From Nitrosomonas communis (GTDB taxonomy: Bacteria > Pseudomonadota > Gammaproteobacteria > Burkholderiales > Nitrosomonadaceae): a DNA stretch of 37,965 bases. The stretch lies in the NCBI RefSeq assembly GCF_900114745.1, contig NZ_FOUB01000035.1, positions 1 to 37,965 of the forward strand, read 5' to 3'. The position numbers and the translations under genes were made by a program. Positions 19,347-26,909 of this stretch are shown here, piece after piece (within the stretch, counting starts at the first letter, position 1; every line of letters begins with the position of its first letter). The notes below the pieces were generated by a model. It was not told the DNA's origin and searched no databases. It saw nothing but the letters and a program-made list of their open reading frames with translations.

Positions 19347-19867
19347 TCATCGAATAGTGTTTACGGCTGTGCTATCCACAATAGCATTTATCTTATCCAG
19401 TGCTTCCCTACCTAACAGCATCGGTGTTGAGAAATGGGAACGATCAATAAGATTGACCATAATATTGTAAAGTTTTCCATCAAAATAGATGGGCATTTTT
19501 ACAACTGGTCGCGAATTATATTTTTTCGATATTTCCTTATTTGCGCGATTCTTGATCTTGACAATTCGAGTAATGGGTAGATCATATTCTGGTGTTTCTT
19601 TGATATCGGGATGAGAAACCTTAAATTTCACATAGTCTTTACCATTTTTTTGTATATATAAATATCTTCTGCAGAAAGCGAAGATGTCACAGCGCCCGTA
19701 TCTAGTTTAGCAGCTAATGGAATTTCATCAGGGTAGAGAATAACAGGCTCGATATAGCCATAAACAAACTTATCCCTAGCTGGAGATAAAAAGGCAATCA
19801 ACCCCAATAAAAATAGCATTAAACTCAAAAGAATATAAAAGCTATTGATCAGTCTTGGTATTTTCAT
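19347..19867 (-). pseudogene. Retropepsin-like aspartic protease (PF05618-type), split by a frameshift at an A7 run
   Basis: Two overlapping frames make one protein. The first (19628-19867, 79 codons) has an N-terminal membrane anchor (FYILLSLMLFLLGLIAF) and the active-site motif KLDTGAVTSSLSA. The second (19347-19631, 94 codons) supplies the partner sheet with RPVVKMPIYFDG and the flap region STPMLLGREAL. The switch lies at seven A (minus strand, about 19645); one more A would fuse them into a single frame reading IYKKNGKDYVKFKV. The family is often called ATP-dependent zinc protease, but DTG is a pepsin-type signature. The break may be a real lesion, a sequencing error or slippage on the A-run; the downstream part remains free of stops. 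Confidence 0.75.
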
Positions 19868-20007
19868 AAATGATAATCACCCCATAACTCAATATTTGAT
19901 GATAATTTTATCGATACCTTATTTTTTAAATTAACATTTCTAAAATAAATTCACAACCGCGTGGTATTGGTAAAGGTTTAATAGACTATGCCAATACGTG
20001 TTTTATG

Positions 20008-20904
20008 TCAGTGATATGTCCGCATTAACCAGACAATGTAGCCCATTACCATCAGGCAAAGAGCGAAAGCAGAAAAAGCAACTTGGCGATATTTTTTGAT
20101 CAGTAGCTTCTGGGGATAAACAGATATGATAAAAGGGCGCTGTGAGATATCTGGTTTTGTAATAATGCTGACATCTTGTTCCACTGGTCGCTCAAGGTAG
20201 ATTTGTTGAGCTTGTAATTGGGCTGCTAGACGTGCTGATTCCCACTCTTCCTGATCAATTTCACCATCTTTATTTGTGTCAAAACGCGTCAATAGTTGTA
20301 GCTTATCTTTTTTCCAATTATCAATGAGATCACGCATCATTTCTCTAACTGATTGATTGGTATGAGAGGGTAGGGTCTTAAATTGACCTATAATATAAAG
20401 TGATTGGCGAGGTATTATGAGTCTCTCCTGGTAGCGATAATGCTTTGAGCCTATATTCAACATAGATTGACTTTCCAGAATCTGGGTCGTCGTTGGCCAT
20501 TCAGTGTTCCCATACCATACTAGTTTTATATCACTCTGAATTTTTGCACCATCTGGATCAACAAGACAACTATTCGTTCCATCGCTCAACATAAATTGTT
20601 GATTACTTACATTTTGATAAATGATATTCCATCGCGCTTGTGAACGACCCTTATGTAAAAAAGTTTCCTGGTATTCGATAAGACTGTGATACCAAATGCA
20701 TTGGTTGTTAGATAATGGAGCATAAATAAGTTGATCGTGAATCGGATATCCCTTTCCTTCTAATTCAATATAACCTTGATGTGCAGAACATAATTTAGCA
20801 GTAAGAGTATCTTCAATGAAGCGTAACTGCTTCCAGTTGCGGAAAAAAATATAAAAACTAATTAGCGCAATTAGTATCGTTGCGCTTAATTCAAATAAGT
20901 ACAT
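20008..20904 (-). CDS. GIDE-domain (MULAN-like) membrane protein with an EF-hand
   Basis: 298 residues with an N-terminal (about 5-22) and a C-terminal (about 275-295) membrane segment. The middle (about 45-180) resembles the GIDE/MULAN domain first named from a mitochondrial E3 ubiquitin ligase, with no RING here. Residues 209-220, DTNKDGEIDQEE, form a complete EF-hand Ca2+ loop. The bacterial function is unknown. No ribosome site is seen upstream of the ATG, and only 13 bp separate it from the prophage integrase stop. Its original promoter may thus have been displaced by the prophage. Confidence 0.7.
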   Translation of the reverse strand: MYLFELSATILIALISFYIFFRNWKQLRFIEDTLTAKLCSAHQGYIELEGKGYPIHDQLIYAPLSNNQCIWYHSLIEYQETFLHKGRSQARWNIIYQNVSNQQFMLSDGTNSCLVDPDGAKIQSDIKLVWYGNTEWPTTTQILESQSMLNIGSKHYRYQERLIIPRQSLYIIGQFKTLPSHTNQSVREMMRDLIDNWKKDKLQLLTRFDTNKDGEIDQEEWESARLAAQLQAQQIYLERPVEQDVSIITKPDISQRPFIISVYPQKLLIKKYRQVAFSAFALCLMVMGYIVWLMRTYH

Positions 20905-20917
20905 GTATTTATTATGT

Positions 20918-22075
20918 TTATTTTTTAGTGTTGACTAAATGCTGACCATACAACTCTAGCGCCTTGCTTCCTTGCTTTCCATCCATCGGAATCCATCTGG
21001 CGTAAATTTTGGCGGTGATAAGTACATTTGAATGCCCCATCTGAGCAGATAACCAGGCAAGATTTTCCCCTGCTGATAACATCATTGATGCAAAAGTGTG
21101 GCGAGTCTGGTATGGGTTGCGATACCTGACGCCAGCTTTTTTTAATAATGGAACCCATATTCTGATGCGTATTGCTTTATCGCCTTTCCACGGCTCATTG
21201 TAATTTGGATCGTGAAATACTTTATTGTTGCACAGTAAGGTGTATTGCTTCTGGTTAATCAAGGCTTGCTCTACGGGCGGTAGCATGTCTATTTCACGAC
21301 GACCTTTGACTGTTTTTGTCTTCTCATCTGAATCAGCGTATTCTGTTTTTGCTTTATTGATTTTGATTTTTTTTCTAGCCCAGTCTATATCCGCCCACTC
21401 CAACGCAACCAGTTCTGATGTTCTCATCCCAGTCCAGAAAAACACAATGCACTGATTTCTAATTTGCCCGGTTGCGGCATTAATGATAGCCTGCTGTTCT
21501 TCCTGGGTGAATGGATCAACGTGATCTTCTTTTTCAGGTGCTTCGTTGCGACGATACGACCATCCGAGTAATGGATTGGATTGGATAAGATCATCGTGCG
21601 TCGCTTCTTTCAATGCGGTTCTTAGTGGGCTGAGGATATTGGATATACGACTATTCGTCCAATTCATACTAGCAACCCACGTTCTAACGTCAGCACGGCT
21701 TAGGGATGCTAATAGCTTATCCCCAAATTTAGGAATAATTTCATGCTCTATTATTTTCTTGTATTCGTTATAAGTGCTGGCTTTTAGAATAGGCTGCTTG
21801 TTAGTTAGCCATTCCGTTAAATAGGTTTTGACTGTGTACTGAGACGAAGCAAATTTAAGCGCATTCTTCGACTCAGGGAATGTATATGAGTAATCAAATG
21901 TGCCAGCATCAATAGCATTAAGTATTGCCGCCCTATGCTGCGATGCTTTCTTTAAGTTAACGGGCGAGGGCTTGAGTGGGAGACGCTCGCGGCAACGCTG
22001 GCCCTTGTAGTAGAAGTCGATCTCGATTGACGAGTCGCTTGACTCTCTGACGCCTGGATACTTGTTTCCACCCAT
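20918..22075 (-). CDS. int: Prophage tyrosine recombinase (integrase)
   Basis: 385 residues. An N-terminal arm-binding region (about 1-50, the DUF3596 type with KGQRCRERLPL) is followed by a SAM-like core-binding domain (about 80-165). The catalytic domain has Arg in WTGMRTSELVAL, the box RHTFAS with Tyr-Gln-Thr before Arg in place of the usual His-x-x, GHSNVLIT, and the nucleophile Tyr in AKIYARW. It is the first prophage gene and points towards the host. The excisionase gene overlaps its start by 124 nt, so int expression is coupled to the leftward operon. Confidence 0.95.
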   Translation of the reverse strand: MGGNKYPGVRESSDSSIEIDFYYKGQRCRERLPLKPSPVNLKKASQHRAAILNAIDAGTFDYSYTFPESKNALKFASSQYTVKTYLTEWLTNKQPILKASTYNEYKKIIEHEIIPKFGDKLLASLSRADVRTWVASMNWTNSRISNILSPLRTALKEATHDDLIQSNPLLGWSYRRNEAPEKEDHVDPFTQEEQQAIINAATGQIRNQCIVFFWTGMRTSELVALEWADIDWARKKIKINKAKTEYADSDEKTKTVKGRREIDMLPPVEQALINQKQYTLLCNNKVFHDPNYNEPWKGDKAIRIRIWVPLLKKAGVRYRNPYQTRHTFASMMLSAGENLAWLSAQMGHSNVLITAKIYARWIPMDGKQGSKALELYGQHLVNTKK

Positions 22076-22236
22076 GAATGATATCCCTCCACGTTAATTA
22101 GAATTCTGTTATCAGGTGCTTTAGTATACTGATGACCCATAGTCCAGTCACCGCGTGAAATCTTAGCCCTGATAGCCTCTGGCGTGTAGCCTGTTTCTTG
22201 ACAGAACTTATCTATGGTTACGTAGTTCACTATCAT
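21952..22236 (-). CDS. xis: Prophage excisionase-like protein
   Basis: 94 residues. The N-terminal 57 residues form the small winged-helix of phage excisionases: YVTIDKFCQETGYTPEAIRA, a GDW turn and RILINVEGYHSWVE. The last 36 residues are almost only Ser, Thr, Ala, Gln and Arg and are encoded where the gene overlaps int in another frame. The tail may therefore be shaped by the int coding constraint. Together with int it should direct excision. It is a good candidate because of the position as well as the fold. Confidence 0.8.
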   Translation of the reverse strand: MIVNYVTIDKFCQETGYTPEAIRAKISRGDWTMGHQYTKAPDNRILINVEGYHSWVETSIQASESQATRQSRSTSTTRASVAASVSHSSPRPLT

Positions 22237-22253
22237 TTCCAGTTATACCTCTA

Positions 22254-22448
22254 TTACCTGCCACTCATCATGCACCCATTTAACAAATCAACCGTATCAA
22301 TTTCATCTACGTAGCAGATAACCACTTTAAGTTCATGCTTTGGATTGGGTAAAATCAATTGCATCCCTATCATTCCAAAACTCACAAACCCTCCTATGAT
22401 CATGTATGCGCATGCATAAATAAAAAAACTTCTTGTGTCCTTAAACAT
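22254..22448 (-). CDS. Small membrane protein of unknown function (prophage)
   Basis: 64 residues with one hydrophobic stretch (about 8-32, FFIYACAYMIIGGFVSFGMI). The start has a strong ribosome site (GAGGGGAG, 6 nt before the ATG), so translation is likely. It lies between the structured segment at 22460-22613 and xis in the leftward operon. Not recognised. Confidence 0.55.
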   Translation of the reverse strand: MFKDTRSFFIYACAYMIIGGFVSFGMIGMQLILPNPKHELKVVICYVDEIDTVDLLNGCMMSGR

Positions 22449-22459
22449 CGTGCTCCCCT

Positions 22460-22613
22460 CTTTTTATTGTTGTTATCTATCCTTGTATCCCTGATGCCCT
22501 CAAGCACCAGGGGCTTCCCGTCGGTATTGGCACATTCAAACCTGCCGTGGGTCAGGCTTCTGATATACCGCAACGGCGAATTACGTACCGTTGCCCCCAT
22601 GTGCCATGGGTGG
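22460..22613. other. Structured GC-rich segment in the leftward operon
   Basis: This stretch differs in base composition from its neighbours and holds several hairpins: GCAACGG/CCGTTGC (22570-22594), CCCAT/ATGGG (22596-22610) and a CCCTG/CAGGG pair near 22488-22510. Open frames run through it on both strands, which makes protein coding hard to judge. It may be a conserved RNA element of the operon. Confidence 0.35.
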
Positions 22614-22799
22614 TTATAAAATAATGTTGTCAAACAGCTTGTTGATTAGCTGGTGACTTATCTCTCTCTTGTTTTGGCTATCATCCAAGGTGCCAATTAA
22701 CACGCCCTCTGTAATGACTGGACCAGCAGCTGGATGACCGCCGATAATGGTGGCCATAGCGGGTTCAGGTAATTTGATGGCTTGATTATAGGCTCGCAT
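22614..22799 (-). CDS. Small prophage protein, unknown
   Basis: 61 residues, soluble, with a Gly/Pro-rich middle (ATIIGGHPAAGPVITEG). The ATG directly follows the TAA of the gene at 22800-22997, so it is read by translational coupling in the leftward operon. No known domain recognised. Confidence 0.55.
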   Translation of the reverse strand: MRAYNQAIKLPEPAMATIIGGHPAAGPVITEGVLIGTLDDSQNKREISHQLINKLFDNIIL

Positions 22800-22997
22800 T
22801 TAATTTATCTTTTTGATGTAGATTTCTACAGGTTGATAGGGTGCGCGTTCGTCATTGCCAGTGAGCCGCGCTGTGATATTGAGCATTTCTGCGGTACCGG
22901 CAACAGTCGATGCGAGGTCTGAGAAGGCATCCTTTTCGAGAAACAGTTCATCGTTTTTATCGACGACGCCGTAGCATTTAAATACAGGTTGTGTCAT
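22800..22997 (-). CDS. Small prophage protein, unknown
   Basis: 65 residues, acidic, single-domain size, start MTQPVFKCYGVVDKNDE. A GAGG ribosome site lies 7 nt before the ATG. It sits in the leftward operon and is coupled to the next small gene. Function not recognised. Confidence 0.6.
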   Translation of the reverse strand: MTQPVFKCYGVVDKNDELFLEKDAFSDLASTVAGTAEMLNITARLTGNDERAPYQPVEIYIKKIN

Positions 22998-23049
22998 GTC
23001 AACCTCACGTCGGTTGCTTTATTAATAATACTCATGATTTTTCCTTTCC

Positions 23050-23355
23050 TTAAATTCGTTTCCTTAGTTTTAAAATTTTTCTGCAGTAACGTGATGAGAC
23101 GTTGAAAACATCCGGTATGTCTTCGTAAGCTACCCCGGCATCAAACAGTGCTACTATCTTTCTGGCTTTCGGTGTGTCATTTGAGATGATTGCCTCGATT
23201 TGCACTTGAAGGTCTTCATTGTCAACATCATCCTCTGCGTCATCAGATCGATGAGATGAGGCATTTTTAGCATTAATCATTTGTGCCACATCAAACGGAT
23301 CGAGAATCATCATCCAATGGTTGCGTGTAGAAATGACTTTATTTACTGATGCCAT
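23050..23355 (-). CDS. Prophage protein with C-terminal helix-turn-helix-like region
   Basis: 101 residues. The middle is very acidic (SDDAEDDVDNEDLQ). The C-terminal 45 residues (KARKIVALFDAGVAYEDIPD, then VSSRYCRKILKLRKR) look like a short resolvase-type helix-turn-helix with a basic tail. A GGGAAAG ribosome site precedes the ATG. It may bind DNA, but no family is recognised. Confidence 0.55.
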   Translation of the reverse strand: MASVNKVISTRNHWMMILDPFDVAQMINAKNASSHRSDDAEDDVDNEDLQVQIEAIISNDTPKARKIVALFDAGVAYEDIPDVFNVSSRYCRKILKLRKRI

Positions 23356-23372
23356 TACTTTCCCTATCTAAA

Positions 23373-23759
23373 TTAAATTTTTGATTCTTTGTTCGGCGAG
23401 TAGCGCTTGCGCCATCTCTCGTTATTCAATTCCCTGCAGAATGTCGTAACCACGCCTGTTTTAGTGATATGTCTGGGTGATTCGCACTTAGGGCATTTCC
23501 CAGGCTTGTGCACAGGAATCTTTTTCTTTAACTCATTAAGCTCAATTTCCGCTTTTTTCTTTGCGTAATAGTCACGCCATTTAGCATTGTTATGATCCTT
23601 GCAATACGTTGTCACCCTGCCTGATTGAGTGATATGACGAGGCTGAGTACAACCATCTTTCCCGCACAGTCCAGGTTTATGTTGATTATTCATGCTCCGT
23701 TTTTTAGGTTGCTCTTGAGCTGGAATAACGAGAGCATCAAAATCAAATAAAGATTTCAT
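23373..23759 (-). CDS. Prophage protein with two tandem Cys-rich (probable zinc-binding) repeats
   Basis: 128 residues. After a 28-residue leader, the protein contains the same unit twice. Copy 1 has KPGLCGKDGC, PRHIT, TTYC and HNNAKWRDYY; copy 2 has KPGKCPKCES, PRHIT, TTFC and NNERWRKRY. Each unit offers three Cys plus one His (PRHIT) as possible zinc ligands, so two zinc sites are likely. A highly charged linker joins them (KKKAEIELNELKKKIP). It may bind nucleic acid. No named family is recognised. Confidence 0.7.
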   Translation of the reverse strand: MKSLFDFDALVIPAQEQPKKRSMNNQHKPGLCGKDGCTQPRHITQSGRVTTYCKDHNNAKWRDYYAKKKAEIELNELKKKIPVHKPGKCPKCESPRHITKTGVVTTFCRELNNERWRKRYSPNKESKI

Positions 23760-23854
23760 TTAATCGATGTACAAATGCGCTACAGGCTATTTAACCTGGT
23801 GTGTTCTGTAGTGTCTATAGCCGCTGTAGCGCATGATTGCTCCTGAGTTAATGC

Positions 23855-24706
23855 TTAAAGACTGGGATCACCAAAGTAGAAAAACACCTCGGTTTTTTCC
23901 TTGATTGTGTTGATCAATACCTTGGTAGCGTCTTCAATTACTTTGTCTGGGCGGATCAGTTCATACCAGAATACGAGCTTGCTATCACGTGCGCGGTAGC
24001 GTAGCCGTGCATCAATGCGGTAGGCGTCGCCATTCCAGAAGACCGGGATGCCGATGCTGATCTTGTCAAATAGCTGCATCTTGGCGAGGGTGGCGGAATC
24101 ATCATCCTGCACGAAGCTCATCTGTACGCCGCCGTTTTGTAAGCGGATGGCGGATTTGAAGCGCATGTCCTGATTGGCTTCAAAAGACAGGGCCATTTCG
24201 AGCAGCTGCTGGCCGGTGGGCATGCCTTCTACCGTGGCAATATCGCGCAGGTTATCTTCTATGAACAGCGCGAATTCTCTTTGAGTCATGACCTCCCGGT
24301 CGTTCTTTGCCCAGCGCTCCCATTCGATGGATTTACCCGGTTCAAACGATGCCAGGTGATCGCGCCATTGCTGACCGGTAGCCATCCCAATATGATCATT
24401 GAACACAACGATAAAATTTACATCGCCTTTTTCATAATTTGTCTGGCAATATAGAGTGGTTGAGTTATCGAGTTTGTGGCGGTTGATGTAGTCGATAAAG
24501 CTTTCCGCATCATTCAGGATGACTTGACCTGTTTTGCGCTGTGGGATGGCTTTGAGTTTGATGTCGTCACGCTCCTGCAATATCCAGCCTGGTGGCAGGG
24601 CCACACGTTTGATGTCGTGATCGTCCATGTCAGAGATAACCTCTACCGGCTTTTGTAATGCAGCCACAATCGTATTGACTACCTCTGTAATTACATTTTG
24701 TTCCAT
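23855..24706 (-). CDS. DUF2303 family phage protein (YfdQ-like)
   Basis: 283 residues, the usual size for this family. PPGWILQERDDIKLKA, the MATGQQWRDHLA-type centre, EWERWAKNDREVMTQREFA and RIDARLRYRARDSKLVFWYEL are characteristic. The family is common in early regions of lambdoid and other temperate phages; its role is unknown. An AAGGAC ribosome site precedes the ATG. It is followed upstream (24719-25054) by the small protein that usually accompanies it. Confidence 0.85.
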   Translation of the reverse strand: MEQNVITEVVNTIVAALQKPVEVISDMDDHDIKRVALPPGWILQERDDIKLKAIPQRKTGQVILNDAESFIDYINRHKLDNSTTLYCQTNYEKGDVNFIVVFNDHIGMATGQQWRDHLASFEPGKSIEWERWAKNDREVMTQREFALFIEDNLRDIATVEGMPTGQQLLEMALSFEANQDMRFKSAIRLQNGGVQMSFVQDDDSATLAKMQLFDKISIGIPVFWNGDAYRIDARLRYRARDSKLVFWYELIRPDKVIEDATKVLINTIKEKTEVFFYFGDPSL

Positions 24707-24718
24707 ACTGGGTCCTTA

Positions 24719-25054
24719 TTAATTGGTAATGGTTTTAAGGTTGCTGCTTGGTTCCTGCACCACTCGCAGATCGAGTTTTGCCTGACTGGGGTCTTCGGTC
24801 AGCAGGCGGCCATCTTCGTCGGCAAAGAGCATGGCTTCCATTGGCTCTTCCTGAGGTCTGGTTAGCTTGACTTTGCCGGTAACGTGCATAGCGCCACCGC
24901 GTGTGGCTTTCTTGACGCTGATCGCCAGTTCCACCTTGCCAGTGCGCCCGGTTTCGTTGACTGCGCGGATTAATTCCGCCAGTTTGTCGCTGGCTTCATC
25001 AATAAATCTACCGCCGCCAATGGTGCGGCAGGTTTCTAATATGTTGTTGCTCAT
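24719..25054 (-). CDS. Small phage protein, companion of the DUF2303 gene
   Basis: 111 residues from the ATG at 25054, preceded by a near-perfect ribosome site (GGGAGGT). Stretches such as TGKVELAISVKKATRGGAM and VTGKVKLTRPQEEPMEAMLF suggest a small beta-rich fold. It is 12 nt upstream of the DUF2303 gene, a pairing seen in several temperate phages. Function unknown. Confidence 0.65.
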   Translation of the reverse strand: MSNNILETCRTIGGGRFIDEASDKLAELIRAVNETGRTGKVELAISVKKATRGGAMHVTGKVKLTRPQEEPMEAMLFADEDGRLLTEDPSQAKLDLRVVQEPSSNLKTITN

Positions 25055-25070
25055 CACACCTCCCTTGTTG

Positions 25071-25283
25071 TTAAACCTGCGGGCTCAAACTCAGCCCATA
25101 ATTGTCTTGTCCTGGCTGCGGCTCACTCAAAGCACGCATATCAACCGGATCAGCTTTGCCTTCAAGCCAGGCAAAATCACGGCCATACAATTTCCCAATG
25201 CATCTAATCTCGTAGAGGTTCCCATCGTGTCTACCCCCTATGATCGGGTGGAATCTCACTTTCATTCCTGAGCTAATATTCAT
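25071..25283 (-). CDS. Small prophage protein, unknown
   Basis: 70 residues from the ATG at 25283. The frame continues two codons to a TTG, but the ATG overlaps the TGA of the upstream gene as ATGA, which decides the start. The sequence MKVRFHPIIGGRHDGNLYEI looks like a small SH3-like beta barrel. Function unknown. Confidence 0.6.
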   Translation of the reverse strand: MNISSGMKVRFHPIIGGRHDGNLYEIRCIGKLYGRDFAWLEGKADPVDMRALSEPQPGQDNYGLSLSPQV

Positions 25284-25456
25284 AAGCAAACCCCTTGTTC
25301 TTCAGGCTCACGCTTAATATCCACTCTGCAAACATCATCGCCATAGCTCGCATGATTGAATGCATCTATGAAACGAAAAAACATCATTGAATATCTGTGC
25401 ACGATCTCACCAACATAGAAGACCGTTATTCGATAATTGATTAATTCTTTTCTCAT
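25280..25456 (-). CDS. Small prophage protein (58 aa), first gene of the leftward operon
   Basis: A short frame easily missed by length cut-offs: start MRKELINYRITVFYVGEIVH, end EPEEQGVCL. A perfect AAGGAG ribosome site lies 6 nt before the ATG, and its TGA overlaps the next ATG (ATGA). Both features argue that it is translated. Function unknown. It is the first gene after the control region at 25457-25922, so it should be expressed whenever the xis-int operon is. Confidence 0.65.
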   Translation of the reverse strand: MRKELINYRITVFYVGEIVHRYSMMFFRFIDAFNHASYGDDVCRVDIKREPEEQGVCL

Positions 25457-25545
25457 AGCCGCTCCTTAAATCTGTCCAGCTCCAGATACTCCAGCTGGTG
25501 CATCAGGAATAATTTTTTGTTGTATTGATAGGATAAGTTTAGAAT

Positions 25546-25584
25546 AGCTTAACTTATTAAGTCAAGTGCAACTTAACATAAGCT
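25546..25584. promoter_or_regulatory. Nested dyads, probable operator of the leftward operon
   Basis: AGCTTA (25546-25551) pairs with TAAGCT (25579-25584), and inside them TTAAGT (25557-25562) pairs with ACTTAA (25571-25576). A TTGACT box on the minus strand overlaps them and may be the -35 of the leftward promoter. Such stacked dyads are typical phage operators. The bound protein is probably the XRE regulator at 25923 or the CI-like repressor; this is inference. Confidence 0.45.
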
Positions 25585-25620
25585 GATAAAATTTACTTAT
25601 GGTTAACTCAAGGAGCTGCT

Positions 25621-25816
25621 ATGAACTTATTTAAGAAGTGGTGGGGTGGATGGAAGGGAAGATTCTGGAATCAATTCTCTCTCTGCATTTTCAGCGGTTG
25701 AATCAAAATGTCATAAAAGCGGTACAGCTTTGAAATTGATACAGGATGATATTGAGAGGTTACGAGTTATGTGTATAAAACTTTACCATATACAGTACAA
25801 TTATTTATCTATATAA
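25621..25816 (+). pseudogene. Possible broken small gene: 26-codon ORF with strong RBS shifted against a second frame
   Basis: An ATG at 25621 behind AAGGAG opens a 26-codon frame (MNLFKKWWGGWKGRFW...) ending at a TGA. The overlapping next frame (from a GTG at 25646 to TAA 25816) reads INSLSAFSAVESKCHKSGTA and KLIQDDIERLRVM, which looks like real protein. A single-base shift would join them into a gene of about 65 codons. Whether this is decay or the frames are separate is open. Confidence 0.35.
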
Positions 25817-25839
25817 GTGGCATAATTTAACTTTTTTAG

Positions 25840-25883
25840 TTGAATATTTAAACTTCATATGCTATAGTAATAGTCGAGCATAT
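25840..25883 (+). promoter_or_regulatory. Promoter and operator of the XRE-ImmA pair
   Basis: TTGAAT (25840-25845) and TATAGT (25863-25868) are spaced by 17 bp. A perfect dyad, ATATGCT (25857-25863) and AGCATAT (25877-25883), overlaps the -10 box. This suggests repression by a dimeric regulator, most simply the XRE protein encoded 40 bp downstream. Confidence 0.55.
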
Positions 25884-25922
25884 TATTAATAGAAAGTATT
25901 AACAGACAAGGAGGTAATCGTC

Positions 25923-26285
25923 ATGGCGCTAACTGACTTTGGTAAAACAGTCAGGAAGGCACGGCTTGATGCTGGGGAAACATTATTAACAATGGCAAAA
26001 AGCCTGAATGTATCAGCGGCTTTTCTGAGTGCGATGGAAACCGGCAGAAAAAAAATATCAGAAGAATGGGTTAATAAAATTTGTCTATTTTTCAATGAGC
26101 GTGGAATCGATGTAGAAAAATTGAGAGTGTATGCTGATATTTCAAACAAGAGTGTCTCAATTGATGGCTGTGATCCAGATACACAAATTTTGATTGCTGG
26201 ATTCTTGAGATCTGATCTCGATGCCGAAACACTGGCGAAAGTTAATGAATTAGCAAAGATTGTGGGGCAAAAATACAAAAAATAA
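25923..26285 (+). CDS. XRE-family helix-turn-helix regulator
   Basis: 120 residues. The N-terminal HTH spans about residues 5-65 with MAKSLNVSAAFLSAMETGRK as the turn and recognition helix. The remainder (about 75-120) is helical. An almost ideal ribosome site (AAGGAGG) precedes the ATG. It is followed at once by an ImmA/IrrE metallopeptidase. In such pairs (ImmR-ImmA of ICEBs1, DdrO-IrrE of Deinococcus) the peptidase cleaves the repressor after a signal. Confidence 0.85.
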   Translation: MALTDFGKTVRKARLDAGETLLTMAKSLNVSAAFLSAMETGRKKISEEWVNKICLFFNERGIDVEKLRVYADISNKSVSIDGCDPDTQILIAGFLRSDLDAETLAKVNELAKIVGQKYKK

Positions 26286-26304
26286 AATTAGGAGTAAATA
26301 TTTG

Positions 26305-26871
26305 GTGACAGAATATAAACTTAGAGGTTATTTAGTTAATCCCCTCGGTGTTAATAAAATCAGAGAAGTCGCAACACATGCTAGAGATATACTGCGACTT
26401 ACAGAAAAGCCTGTAGACATGGGTGATTTTTTGGAATCGCTTGTAAGATTTGATATTGTAATTGATATTATTGATGAATTAGATATGCCAGGTCTTTTGT
26501 CTCATTCGGAGGCATGCTGCATTCCTGAAAGAAGAACTATTTATCTTACTAACGAAACATACGAGAGATCATGCGAAAACGATCCAAGGTCTAGATTCAC
26601 TATTTTTCATGAGCTTGGACATTTTTTCTTAATGCATAATCGTAAATTTCATCGTGATAATAATTTTCAAAAAATAAAGCCAAAACATTACCTTGACTCA
26701 GAATGGCAAGCAGATCAATTTGCTGCTGAGACTCTTATGCCACTGAAAACAATAATAAGTGAGCGTTTATTTGCTCCAAGAATGATTCAGGAAAGGTTTG
26801 GTGTATCTGCTCGTGCGGCAGAAAAAAGACTTAGACAGCTTAAAGAAAGAGGAGATATAAAAAGCAGATAG
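26305..26871 (+). CDS. ImmA/IrrE-family metallopeptidase
   Basis: 188 residues from a GTG (26305); a TTG one codon earlier is possible. Both follow the AGGAG at 26290-26294, while the frame itself is open further into the XRE gene. The zinc motif is FTIFHELGHFFLMH (HELGH about residues 102-106) and a downstream EWQADQFAAETLMP supplies the third ligand. Known relatives cut a cognate XRE repressor to induce a mobile element. By neighbourhood the likely target is the XRE protein just upstream; it could also act on the CI-like repressor. Confidence 0.88.
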   Translation: MTEYKLRGYLVNPLGVNKIREVATHARDILRLTEKPVDMGDFLESLVRFDIVIDIIDELDMPGLLSHSEACCIPERRTIYLTNETYERSCENDPRSRFTIFHELGHFFLMHNRKFHRDNNFQKIKPKHYLDSEWQADQFAAETLMPLKTIISERLFAPRMIQERFGVSARAAEKRLRQLKERGDIKSR

Positions 26872-26896
26872 CGATGCGAACGCTATCTGCTTTTTT
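26861..26896 (+). terminator. Intrinsic terminator of the XRE-ImmA operon
   Basis: A 13-bp perfect stem, AAAGCAGATAGCG (26861-26873) with CGCTATCTGCTTT (26881-26893), overlaps the last codons of the peptidase gene and runs into six T. Very strong. Confidence 0.9.
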
Positions 26897-26909
26897 GTTG
26901 ACATGGTGG

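Noticed and set aside
20905..20925. tRNA-associated attachment site
   Set aside because: No tRNA or tmRNA sequence is visible near the integrase, so I do not claim a tRNA att site; the core cannot be defined without the right end.
22400..22633. 77-codon minus-strand frame through the structured segment
   Set aside because: TTG start without ribosome site; it overlaps two better small genes. Kept only as a structured region.
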